Shown here piece after piece: positions 16,765 through 24,758 of a stretch of 64,000 nucleotides of DNA. Each line of letters opens with the position of its first letter. Positions within the stretch are counted from its first letter, which is position 1. The position numbers and the translations under genes are program-made. The notes under the pieces are model-generated. The model saw nothing but the letters and a program-made list of their open reading frames with translations. It was not told the DNA's origin and ran no database searches. Source of the DNA: DATAXV01 sp036272915 (GTDB lineage: Bacteria > Chloroflexota > Dormibacteria > Dormibacterales > Dormibacteraceae); assembly GCA_036272915.1 (NCBI GenBank), contig DATAXV010000112.1:1-64000 (forward strand), written 5' to 3'.

Positions 16765-16797
16765 GTGCCCATGAAAATGGAGTCTTTCGTACGATGA
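16765..16797 (+). CDS. 10-codon leader ORF coupled to the binding-protein gene
   Basis: A GTG-started mini-ORF encoding VPMKMESFVR. It has a strong GAGGAGG (16751-16757) 7 nt upstream, better than the site of the main gene. Its TGA overlaps the ATG of the solute-binding protein gene (ATGA at 16794-16797). It may set translational coupling or attenuation. It is too short to judge by coding statistics. Confidence 0.35.
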   Translation: MPMKMESFVR

Positions 16798-18341
16798 ACG
16801 ATCGCATATCCCGTCGCCGGCTTCTACAGGCACTCGGTGTTGGTGGGGCCGGGATCGGACTCTCGGCCTGCGGTGTCTACACGCCGCCCAAGACCGGCGG
16901 CAACGCCAACAACGCGAGGCTGAACAGCACGGCGTTCGACATCCCGACCTCCGGGGTGAACTTCCCGAAGGGCTTCCCGAGCGGGCCGACCCAGCTCCGG
17001 GTGGTCGACAGCGGGGATCAGAAGGCGATCTTCTGGAACGCCTTCTTCCCCGAGCTACAGAAGAAGTTCCCCAACGTCAAGGTCAGCTACGACGGCACCG
17101 ACTGGACGACCATTCAGCAGGAGATCACGCTCGGTCTGCACAACGGCACCGCGCCCGACTTCTTCCAGCTTCCCCCGACGATCACCATCGGCGAGGCCGT
17201 CAACAGCGGCTGGCTGGCCGCCCTCGACGACTTCGTCCCCAACTGGTCGACGATCAAGGCCGGCTTCCCCACCGGCACCTTCGGTGAGGGCGTCACCGAC
17301 TTCAACGGCAAGACCTACGCCTACCCCTGGACCACCAACCAGCGCATCTCCTGGGGCCTTCTCTATAACGATCAGTACCTGAAGCAGGCGGGCTTCGACG
17401 GCACCAAGATCATGAGCTGGGACCAGTTCACCGAGGCCGCCAAGAAGACCACCAAGCAGGGCGCGGGCAAATACTTCGGCCTGATCATGGGCATCGGCCA
17501 GACCGGCCAGATCAGCGGCACCATCGACGCCCTGGCCGAGAGCGCCGGCGCTCATGGCGGTGAGTTCAACTGGCAGACCGGTCAGTACAACTTCACCTCC
17601 GACATCTACCGGGAGGCGACCGAGCTCATCCTCGGCATGTTCGCCAACAAGTACATGTTCCCCGACTCGGTCTCGATCGGCGCGCCGCAGGCCAGGGGCG
17701 AGTTCCCCCAGGGCGTGGCGGCGATGATCGTGCAGGGCCCCTGGAACATCCCCGAGTATGAGCAGACCAACCCCGGCCTCAAGTTCGGCTTCAACCTGGC
17801 GCCGCAGAAGAATCCGAGCAGCATCTGGCCCTTCAGCTACGCGCCGGGAGGCTCCAACACCTGGGTGGTCAGCAACGCCAGCAAGGCCAAGGCCGTGATC
17901 GGGCTGATCTTCAACTACGTGGGCACGCTCAAGGGACAGACCGAGTGGGCCGACTACGACGGCGCCGGCGACCCGCCACAGTACCCGCAGGCGATGCAGC
18001 ACGCGAAGATGGACACCATCTCCCGAGGCGCGCTCGAACTCGGCTACAAGCACACCGTGCTGGCGCCCAACCCCGAGCTCAAGACCCCCTCCTACGCCAA
18101 CTACCAGGAGCTCTACGTGCCGCCCCAGCCGACCTGGGATCAGACCCTGGTCGGGATGGTCACCGGTCAGGTGAAGACGAACGTCAAGGACACCCTGAAG
18201 AAGGTCCAGGACAGCTACGAGGCGGCGATGGAAAAGGCGTTCAGCGCCTGCAAGGCGCAGGGCGTGAACATCTCCAGGGACGACTTCACCTTCAGCAGTT
18301 GGAACCCGCGCGAGGCCTACAAGTACCCGACCAAGTCATGA
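16794..18341 (+). CDS. ABC sugar-binding lipoprotein (CUT1 type)
   Basis: Extracellular solute-binding protein of a carbohydrate uptake ABC transporter, 515 aa. The N-terminus carries a twin-arginine-like SRRRLLQALG and a lipobox LSACG (Cys about 26), so it is exported and lipid-anchored. The mature part has the family-1 binding-protein pattern (KFPNVKVSYDGTDWTTIQQE, then PDFFQLP) and many aromatic residues suited to sugar stacking. Its larger-than-usual size suggests an oligosaccharide. ATG 16794 overlaps the leader ORF, and the gene's stop overlaps the first permease by ATGA. It is transcribed from 16697-16725 and is divergent from the ROK operon. Confidence 0.85.
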   Translation: MNDRISRRRLLQALGVGGAGIGLSACGVYTPPKTGGNANNARLNSTAFDIPTSGVNFPKGFPSGPTQLRVVDSGDQKAIFWNAFFPELQKKFPNVKVSYDGTDWTTIQQEITLGLHNGTAPDFFQLPPTITIGEAVNSGWLAALDDFVPNWSTIKAGFPTGTFGEGVTDFNGKTYAYPWTTNQRISWGLLYNDQYLKQAGFDGTKIMSWDQFTEAAKKTTKQGAGKYFGLIMGIGQTGQISGTIDALAESAGAHGGEFNWQTGQYNFTSDIYREATELILGMFANKYMFPDSVSIGAPQARGEFPQGVAAMIVQGPWNIPEYEQTNPGLKFGFNLAPQKNPSSIWPFSYAPGGSNTWVVSNASKAKAVIGLIFNYVGTLKGQTEWADYDGAGDPPQYPQAMQHAKMDTISRGALELGYKHTVLAPNPELKTPSYANYQELYVPPQPTWDQTLVGMVTGQVKTNVKDTLKKVQDSYEAAMEKAFSACKAQGVNISRDDFTFSSWNPREAYKYPTKS

Positions 18342-19321
18342 CCGCCAGCAGCGGGATGGTGAGGGCACGCCCGGTCAAGCCGCTGGGGCGGCGGATCTGG
18401 GAGGCGCGGTGGTGCTACCTGTTCATGCTGCCCGGGATCGTGCTCTCGGTGCTCTTCTCGCTCTGGCCCGTCGTCGCCAGCTGGTACTACTCCCTGTTCA
18501 ACTGGGACGGGATCAACAAGGTCATGTACTGGGCCGGCCTGAACAACTACCGGGAGCTGGTCCACGACCCCACCTTCTGGGCGGACTTCGGCCGCTCGTT
18601 CCTGTTCATGGTCGTGACCGTTCCCCTCGAGGTCGGGCTGGCCCTCCTCGTCGCCGTGGTCCTCAACGACCGGTCGCTGCGGCTGGCCCCGCTCTACCGC
18701 ACGCTGTTCTTCCTGCCCGTGGTCATGACCACCGCGATCATGGGCATCGCCATGCAATTCGTGTTCGCCGCCTACCAGGGCCCGGTGAACGAGGCGCTGC
18801 AGGCGCTGCACCTGATCAAGGCCCCCGTCTCCTGGCTCGGACAGCCGAGCACGGTGATGGCGACCGCCATCATCATCTTCGTCTGGAAGTGGATGGGCCA
18901 GCCCATGATCTACTGGCTGGCCGCTCTGCAGACGGTGCCCTCAGACCTCTACGAGGCGGCGCGGGTGGACGGGGCCAGGGGCTGGGAGCGGCTTCGCTCG
19001 ATCACGGTGCCGCTGGTCGCCCCCTTCGGGGCGATCATCGTCTTCATCATCGCCGTCGGCAACCTCAACGTCTTCGCCTTCCTGCAAGCGCTGACCGGGG
19101 GCGGTCCCGACTACGCGTCGGAGACGATGGAGCTCTTCATCTACCGCTGGGCCTTCGGCGCCGCCACCGGCGGCGCCAGCGGCACCAGCCTCCGCCTCGG
19201 CTACGCGTCCGCCGCCGCCATCTTCTTCGGCCTGGCGGTGATGCTCATCGCCCTCCCCCAGATCGGTCTGGTGGCGCGGCTGCGGCAGCGGGGCTTCAGT
19301 CTGGGGAGGTCGATCTCATGA
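18338..19321 (+). CDS. ABC sugar permease, MalF/LacF type
   Basis: Inner-membrane permease of a CUT1 sugar importer, 327 aa, with six predicted membrane helices (for example YLFMLPGIVLSVLFSLW and TAIIIFVWKWMGQPMIYWLA). The cytoplasmic EAA loop reads YEAARVDGARGWERLRSITV, with the conserved EAA and G that dock the ATPase. It overlaps the binding-protein gene (ATGA) and the second permease (ATGA), so the three are co-translated. No ATP-binding subunit is encoded nearby; a shared MsmK-type ATPase elsewhere is likely. Confidence 0.9.
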   Translation: MTASSGMVRARPVKPLGRRIWEARWCYLFMLPGIVLSVLFSLWPVVASWYYSLFNWDGINKVMYWAGLNNYRELVHDPTFWADFGRSFLFMVVTVPLEVGLALLVAVVLNDRSLRLAPLYRTLFFLPVVMTTAIMGIAMQFVFAAYQGPVNEALQALHLIKAPVSWLGQPSTVMATAIIIFVWKWMGQPMIYWLAALQTVPSDLYEAARVDGARGWERLRSITVPLVAPFGAIIVFIIAVGNLNVFAFLQALTGGGPDYASETMELFIYRWAFGAATGGASGTSLRLGYASAAAIFFGLAVMLIALPQIGLVARLRQRGFSLGRSIS

Positions 19322-20190
19322 GCGAGGCGGTCGTGCGCGAGGGGCCTCGCCGGCGATCGATGCTCAGTCCCGGGCAGATGCGCCGGTACCTGACCTACCT
19401 GATCCTGACCGCGGTCTGCTTCATCTGGATCTACCCGCTGCTCTGGATGCTGTCCTCGTCCTTCAAGGTGCCCGGGCAGTTCTTCACCGGTCTCGGCCTC
19501 TTCCCGCAGGAGATCGACTTCTTCAACTACCCGGACGCCTGGACCCAGGCCAACATCGGCGCCGACTTCATCAACACGGCGATCATCACCGTCTCCGGCG
19601 TCCTCATCGTGCTCTTCGTCTCCTCGACCATGGGCTACGCTCTGGGCCGGTACAGCTTCCCCGGCAAGCGCATCGTGATCGCGTTCCTGGGGATCCTGGT
19701 CCTGATCCCCCAGGGCTACACGATCATCCCCATCTTCGACCTGATCACGGCCATGCACCTGGACGGCAACCTCTTCGGCATCATCCTCGCCGAGAGCGGG
19801 TCCGCCCACATCATCATCATCCTGCTCTTCGCCGGCTACTTCGCCCAGATCCCGAGGGACCTGGAGGAGGCGGCGACGGTCGACGGCGCGGGCTTCCTGC
19901 GCACCTTCTGGCAGGTGATGCTGCCGCTCGCCGGCCCGGTCATCGCGACCGGCATCATCCTCCAGTTCATCGCCAGCTGGAACGACTTCCTGATCCCCCT
20001 GGTGCTGACCCTGGCCCAGCCGGCGCTGCGAACCGTCGCCGTCGGCGTCTACTTCCTGCAGGGCGTCAACCAGACCAACTGGTCGGAGCTCTCCGCTGCG
20101 TCCACCATCTCCCTGCTCCCGGTGGTCGTCGTCTTCCTGCTCTTCCAGCGCTACTTCATCGACGGCATGGCGGCCGCGGTCAAGCAGTGA
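19318..20190 (+). CDS. ABC sugar permease, MalG/LacG type
   Basis: Second permease of the CUT1 importer, 290 aa, six membrane helices. The EAA loop is LEEAATVDGAGFLRTFWQV. The C-terminus ends with YFIDGMAAAVKQ, close to the family's usual 'GLTAGAVKG' tail. It follows the first permease with a 4-bp overlap and ends the operon; the next gene starts 33 bp later with its own function. Heterodimer with the preceding permease is expected. Confidence 0.9.
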   Translation: MSEAVVREGPRRRSMLSPGQMRRYLTYLILTAVCFIWIYPLLWMLSSSFKVPGQFFTGLGLFPQEIDFFNYPDAWTQANIGADFINTAIITVSGVLIVLFVSSTMGYALGRYSFPGKRIVIAFLGILVLIPQGYTIIPIFDLITAMHLDGNLFGIILAESGSAHIIIILLFAGYFAQIPRDLEEAATVDGAGFLRTFWQVMLPLAGPVIATGIILQFIASWNDFLIPLVLTLAQPALRTVAVGVYFLQGVNQTNWSELSAASTISLLPVVVVFLLFQRYFIDGMAAAVKQ

Positions 20191-20223
20191 CGGCGGGCCC
20201 CGCCGTCGTACGCTCGGCTTGCC

Positions 20224-21003
20224 ATGCCCGATGATGCCGAACCCGTCGCCGACGCCCAGTCGATCCGGCTCACCTTCATGGGTGTGGCCGGCGCCCGTTT
20301 CATGGTCGCCAAGCAGATCGCGGCGTCGGGCGGCATCTACCTGGAGAAGGGGAAGACGCGGCTGGCCATGGACCCGGGCCCTGGCGCCGTCGTCCAGTAC
20401 GCCAAGCGAAAGGTCGACCTGACCCGGCTCGACGGCATCCTCCTCAGCCACCGGCACCTCGACCACTCAGGCGACGTCAACGTCATGGTCGAGGGCATGA
20501 CCGACGGCGGCTTCAAGCCCAGGGGAACGCTGTTCGGGCCTCCCGACATCTTCGACGACGACCCCGTCGTCCTGCAGTACCTCCGCCGCTTCCCCAAGGA
20601 GCTGATCCGGCTCGAGGCCTGCCACGAGTACCGGCTCGGCGACCTGACCTTCCGGACCAGCCCGCCCCACATCCACGGCGCCCAGACCTTCGGCTTCCTC
20701 TTCGAGAACCGCAAGCTGGGATGGGTCACCGACTCCAAGTACTACGAGGGCATCGCCGAGGACCACAGGGCTGAGGTGATGATCATCCACGCCGTCCTCG
20801 ACCACAGCCGGGACAACCTCCCCCACCTCGGGCTCGACGACGCCGAGCGGATCATCGAGCAGGCCCGACCGCGCCTCGCCCTCATCACCCACTTCGGGAT
20901 GACCGTCTGGCGGGCGCGGCCCTGGGAGGTGGCCGAGGGCATGAGCCAGCGCCTGGGGGTCGAGGTCAAGGCGGCGCGCGACGGCATGCGCCTGGTGGTG
21001 TGA
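20224..21003 (+). CDS. MBL-fold metallohydrolase
   Basis: Metallo-beta-lactamase-fold hydrolase of 259 aa. The metal site SHRHLDHSGD (about residues 76-85) gives HxHxDH. Further ligands are plausible in HIHGAQT, VTDSKYYEG and ITHFGMT. The segment MDPGPGAVVQYAKR before the metal site resembles small-molecule phosphodiesterase/lactonase-like MBL proteins seen in archaea and Chloroflexota. Substrate unknown. It lies 33 bp behind the sugar permease on the same strand, so read-through transcription is possible, but no sugar role is implied by its motifs. Confidence 0.75.
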   Translation: MPDDAEPVADAQSIRLTFMGVAGARFMVAKQIAASGGIYLEKGKTRLAMDPGPGAVVQYAKRKVDLTRLDGILLSHRHLDHSGDVNVMVEGMTDGGFKPRGTLFGPPDIFDDDPVVLQYLRRFPKELIRLEACHEYRLGDLTFRTSPPHIHGAQTFGFLFENRKLGWVTDSKYYEGIAEDHRAEVMIIHAVLDHSRDNLPHLGLDDAERIIEQARPRLALITHFGMTVWRARPWEVAEGMSQRLGVEVKAARDGMRLVV

Positions 21004-21025
21004 GTGGTGCGGGTAGACTTCGTCC

Positions 21026-21442
21026 ATGGATGACGACGAAACGCCGGAGCGAATCGGTCGCCTCCTCGGCCGCCTGGTGGTCAGGGGCCGCACCGCCGCC
21101 CGCCAGGCCATAGAGCCGGAGACCCAGGAACGGATGCGGGACGCCTACCGGACGCTCTCCGAGCGAGCGCAGCCCACCGTCGACGCGGCCCGTCGCACCT
21201 GGGATGAGCGGGGACCGGACATCGCCGAGGCCGCCGCGCACCGGGCTGTCGACGGCGCCCTCGGCGCGATCGGGCTTCGTTTCCCCTTCCTGAGAGGGCC
21301 CCTCGGGCCGCTGGCCGACCGGGTGCGCCAGGGCGCGGGCAGCCGGGCCCGAGAGCTGGCGGGGCCGCGAGAGACGCCGTCGGAGCAGGCGGAGCCGGCC
21401 GTGCCGGAGGTCACCGAGGAGCCCGAACAGCCGGCCTCCTGA
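21026..21442 (+). CDS. hypothetical helical protein
   Basis: A 138-residue hydrophilic protein with two Arg/Ala/Glu-rich amphipathic helices, an apolar patch AIGLRFPFLRGPLGPLADRV near residue 85, and an acidic Pro-rich tail (PEVTEEPEQPAS). The disordered tail and lack of motifs give no function. ATG 21026 is 22 bp after the MBL gene on the same strand. Confidence 0.45.
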   Translation: MDDDETPERIGRLLGRLVVRGRTAARQAIEPETQERMRDAYRTLSERAQPTVDAARRTWDERGPDIAEAAAHRAVDGALGAIGLRFPFLRGPLGPLADRVRQGAGSRARELAGPRETPSEQAEPAVPEVTEEPEQPAS

Positions 21443-21593
21443 CCGGAGACACCGGGCCCTGCGACCACCGCGCGGTGTCCTCGAGCCGCCGTCAGACCAG
21501 TGGAGACGCTGGCCCGACGGCTATCACGACATCCGGCGCGGACGCTGCCCTTGTCCGGACACGATGGCCCACCGACGAGGTGGGGTCTTCTGC

Positions 21594-22220
21594 CTACTTG
21601 GCGCCGTCGGCCGGCGCCGGCGGGATCTCGGCGGTGCTGCCGATGACTCCGTCGATCAGCCCGTAGTCGATCGCCTCCTGGGCTGAAAGGAAGAAGTCCC
21701 GGTCGGTGTCGCGCTCGATCCGCTCCAGCGGCTGGCCGGTGTGGGAGACGATGAGCCGGTTCAGCTCCGCCTTCACCCGCTCGATCTCGCGGGCGTGGAT
21801 GGCCAGGTCGGAGGCCTGCCCGCTGATGCCCTCGCCGGCGATCAGGGGCTGGTGCAGATGGATCGTGGAGTTGGGCAGCGCGAAGCGCCGGCCCTTGCTC
21901 CCGGCCATGAGGATGATCGTGCCGAAGCTCGCCGCCCGGCCCAGCGCCACCGTCGAGATGGGCGGCGTGACGAACTGCATCGTGTCGTAGATGGCGAAAC
22001 CGGGGGCGATGGCGCCGCCCGGGGAGTTGACGTAGATCTGGATCTCCTTCTCCGGGTCCTCAGCGGCGAGGAAGATCAGCTGAGCCACGACCAGGTTGGC
22101 GACGACGTCGTCGATGGGCCGGCCGATCAGGATGATCCGGTCTCGCAGGAGCCGGGAGAAGATGTCGAACGAGCGCTCGCGATTGCCGCCCTCGTTCTCG
22201 ATAACGGTCGGAATCACCAT
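21594..22220 (-). CDS. clpP: ATP-dependent Clp protease proteolytic subunit
   Basis: Serine protease subunit that forms the two-ring Clp chamber with ClpX or ClpC, 208 aa. The catalytic triad is intact: Ser98 in GRAASFG, His123 in HLHQP and Asp175 in DRDFFLSA. IYVNSPGGA (about 62-70) is the oligomer/oxyanion segment. GRAASFG differs from the common G-AASMG in one position. No clpX or trigger factor gene adjoins it, unlike the common tig-clpP-clpX order, so it may be one of several ClpP paralogues. The ATG at 22220 has no clear ribosome binding site. Confidence 0.9.
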   Translation of the reverse strand: MVIPTVIENEGGNRERSFDIFSRLLRDRIILIGRPIDDVVANLVVAQLIFLAAEDPEKEIQIYVNSPGGAIAPGFAIYDTMQFVTPPISTVALGRAASFGTIILMAGSKGRRFALPNSTIHLHQPLIAGEGISGQASDLAIHAREIERVKAELNRLIVSHTGQPLERIERDTDRDFFLSAQEAIDYGLIDGVIGSTAEIPPAPADGAK

Positions 22221-22394
22221 GGGGGATCAAGCGTACCAGGCTGGTGGTGGCCTCCATGAGGCCCGATCGTGACCCGGAAAGCGCCGGCTTTTCCGGCCGG
22301 CTCGTATGGTATGGGCCGAAATGAGCGGGATCGGTCAGGAGTCCGGCGGCGAGGGGTTTCCCCGCGGCCCTCGCGGAGGATAGGCTTCGCGGCG

Positions 22395-23549
22395 ATGATG
22401 GCGATGCAACCCACGGAGGCGAGGAATCTCTTCCCCCTCACGCGCGACTACATCTTCTTCAACCACGCCGGGATCTCCCCCATGTCGGACCGGACCCGGG
22501 CCGCCCTGCACAGCCTGATCGAGGACATGACGCTGCGGCCGACGCCGATCGACCTGGTCGAGGAGCCCGCCGACCGGCTGCGACGCTCCCTCGCCCGGCT
22601 CCTCCACGTCCCCGCCGAGACGGTGGCGATCACCCGCAACACCGCGCACGGGCTCTCCCTCCTCGCCCAGGGCCTGGACTGGCAGCAGGGCGACAACCTG
22701 ATCATCGGCAAGGGCGACTACCGGGAGAACGTGCATCCCTGGCGGGCCCTCGCCGAGCGCGGGGTGGAGCTGCGCGAGGCGCCCGCGGTCGACGGCCGGA
22801 TCACGCCCGAGGCGGTCTTCGACCTGGTCGACGAGCGGACCCGCCTGATCTCCCTCAGCCACGTCCAGCATGCCAACGGGTTCCGGGTCGACCTGACCGC
22901 GATCGGCCGCGAGTGCGACCGCCGCGGCATCGTCTTCGCCGTCGACGCCGTCCAGAGCGTTGGCGCACTCCAGCTCGACCTCTCCCAGCTGCCCGTCGAC
23001 TTCCTCGCCGCGGGCGCCTGCAAGTGGCTGATGGGTCCGATCGGGGCCGGCTTCTGCTACTGCCGCCCGGAGCTGCTCAAGCGCCTGGGGACGCCCCTCG
23101 CCGGGGTCCGATCGACCACCCATCCCAAGGACTTCTTCTCCGCTCTCTTCGACGTCTCCGACGAGGCCAGGAGGATCGAGGAGTCGAGCGTCTCGCCGCT
23201 GGACATCGTCGCCTTCGGCGTCGCCATTGACCTGCTCCTGGAGGTCGGCCCGGCCGTGGTCGAGAAGTGTGTGCTGGGACTGTCCCGACGCCTCGCCGAG
23301 GGCCTCGACCGGGAGGGCCTGGAGGTGGTCGGTCCCTGGCCGCGCGAGGACCGGGAGTCGAGCGGGATCGTCTCCTTCCGGCGGCCCGGCTCGACCCCAA
23401 CCGAGATCGTGCGCGAGCTCCGGTGCGCCGGTGTCGTCGGCCGCATCTACCCCGACTCGGTCCGGCTCTCGCCCCACTTCTACAACACCCAGGCCGAGAT
23501 CGATCGGGTGGTGCAGATCCTGACTCCGGTCCGGATCTCGGCTCCCTGA
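22395..23549 (+). CDS. class V aminotransferase (cysteine desulfurase-like fold)
   Basis: PLP enzyme of aminotransferase class V, 384 aa. YIFFNHAGISPMSD opens the fold, FAVDAVQSVGALQLDL holds the cofactor Asp, and GACKWLMGPIGAGF carries the Schiff-base lysine. A later SVSPLDIVAFG segment is in place. No catalytic cysteine loop typical of IscS/SufS is obvious, so kynureninase-like, selenocysteine-lyase-like or isopenicillin-epimerase-like activity is more likely than sulfur transfer. ATG 22395 is used with a second ATG next to it; GGAGG lies 15 nt upstream, slightly far. Confidence 0.8.
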   Translation: MMAMQPTEARNLFPLTRDYIFFNHAGISPMSDRTRAALHSLIEDMTLRPTPIDLVEEPADRLRRSLARLLHVPAETVAITRNTAHGLSLLAQGLDWQQGDNLIIGKGDYRENVHPWRALAERGVELREAPAVDGRITPEAVFDLVDERTRLISLSHVQHANGFRVDLTAIGRECDRRGIVFAVDAVQSVGALQLDLSQLPVDFLAAGACKWLMGPIGAGFCYCRPELLKRLGTPLAGVRSTTHPKDFFSALFDVSDEARRIEESSVSPLDIVAFGVAIDLLLEVGPAVVEKCVLGLSRRLAEGLDREGLEVVGPWPREDRESSGIVSFRRPGSTPTEIVRELRCAGVVGRIYPDSVRLSPHFYNTQAEIDRVVQILTPVRISAP

Positions 23550-23568
23550 GCGGGCTCCGCCGGAGCAT

Positions 23569-24750
23569 ATGCCCGAAGCGGCGGAACCGGAGGCCGACCG
23601 GCCCCGGCTGGCGCGTCTGCCCTGGCGCCGGCCGCCGCGGATGCGGGCCGACGACGGAGACGGGGAGGAGCGCCGGGTCAGCTGGTTCGAGCTCTTCTGC
23701 GACCTCTTCTTCGTCGCCTCCATAGCCGAGCTCGGCTTCACCCTCCGCTCCGACTTCACCCCTGAGCGGCTGGTCGTCTACGCCGCCTTCTTCGTTCCCC
23801 TGTGGTGGCTGTGGGTCGTCTACACCTTCTACTTCGACCGCTTCGACACCGACGACCTCCCCCACCGGGCGATCGTGCTGGTGGGCATGTTCGGCGTCGC
23901 CCTGGTGGCGATGAGCCTGCCCCGCGCCCTGACCTCGGGAGGGCCGGCGTTCGTCGCCGGCTACCTGCTCGCGCGGGCCATGGTCGTCGCCCTCTACATC
24001 AGGGCCGCCCGGCACGTCCCGGCGGCCGGGCGGCTGGGCCGGAACTTCGGTGCCGGGTCGGCCGTCGCCGCGTGCGCCTGGATCGCCGGCCTGCTCCTGC
24101 CGGGACCGGGCCGCGAGGTGGCCTGGGCGGTGGCCGTGACCATCGAGCTATCGATACCGTTCGTGGCCAGGGTCGTGGTCGGCGGCACCCCCCGCCACGT
24201 ATCGCACCTGACCGAGCGGTACGGGCTGTTCACGATCATCGTCCTCGGCGAGAGCGTCTACGGTGTCGTCGTCGGGCTGTCCGACGCCCGCCTCGACCTT
24301 GCCGCCGGCGCCGACGCGGCCGCCTGCTTCGTCATCGCCGCCGGCTTCTGGTGGATCTACTTCAACCTGGCCAGGGCCTTCGCCGTCCCCCGCTCCGGCT
24401 TCGCCACTCTGCAGGTCTTCGCCTTCGGGCACCTCGCCATCGCCATCGCGATCGCCGCCGCGGGTGCATCCGCGGCCGAGACCATCCAGGGGAGGCACCC
24501 GCTTTCGCAGGCGGCGCTCAGCGCCGGCGTCGCCCTCTTCCTCCTCGCCTGCTGGACGGTGCGCGTCTCCCTCGACCGCCGGACCGACCGGGTCGCCGTG
24601 GCCAGGGCGGCGGCCGGCGTCCTCGCCGCTCTGCTCGTCCCCGTCGGCCTGCTCCTGCCGCAGGTGCCCACCGTTTTCGCGACGGCGCTGCTGCTGGCCG
24701 GCGCCGCCCTCTTCGAGGTGTGGGAGGCGGCGCGACCAGAGCCCGCCTGA
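23569..24750 (+). CDS. ltrA: low temperature requirement A (LtrA) membrane protein
   Basis: Polytopic membrane protein of the LtrA family, 393 aa with about ten hydrophobic helices. The family's N-terminal RVSWFELFCDLFFV (about residues 36-49) and central HLTERYGLFTIIVLGESVY (about 210-228) are both present and highly typical. The role is unsettled: in Listeria it was linked to growth in the cold, and the fold resembles transporter or redox membrane proteins. It follows the aminotransferase by 19 bp and converges on the LeuD fusion gene with only 8 bp between stops. Confidence 0.85.
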   Translation: MPEAAEPEADRPRLARLPWRRPPRMRADDGDGEERRVSWFELFCDLFFVASIAELGFTLRSDFTPERLVVYAAFFVPLWWLWVVYTFYFDRFDTDDLPHRAIVLVGMFGVALVAMSLPRALTSGGPAFVAGYLLARAMVVALYIRAARHVPAAGRLGRNFGAGSAVAACAWIAGLLLPGPGREVAWAVAVTIELSIPFVARVVVGGTPRHVSHLTERYGLFTIIVLGESVYGVVVGLSDARLDLAAGADAAACFVIAAGFWWIYFNLARAFAVPRSGFATLQVFAFGHLAIAIAIAAAGASAAETIQGRHPLSQAALSAGVALFLLACWTVRVSLDRRTDRVAVARAAAGVLAALLVPVGLLLPQVPTVFATALLLAGAALFEVWEAARPEPA

Positions 24751-24758
24751 TCCGGGAC

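Noticed and set aside
16794..20190. Expected ABC ATPase gene for the sugar importer
   Set aside because: No Walker A/ABC signature protein is encoded here. CUT1 importers often use a shared ATPase, so the absence is not a deletion claim.
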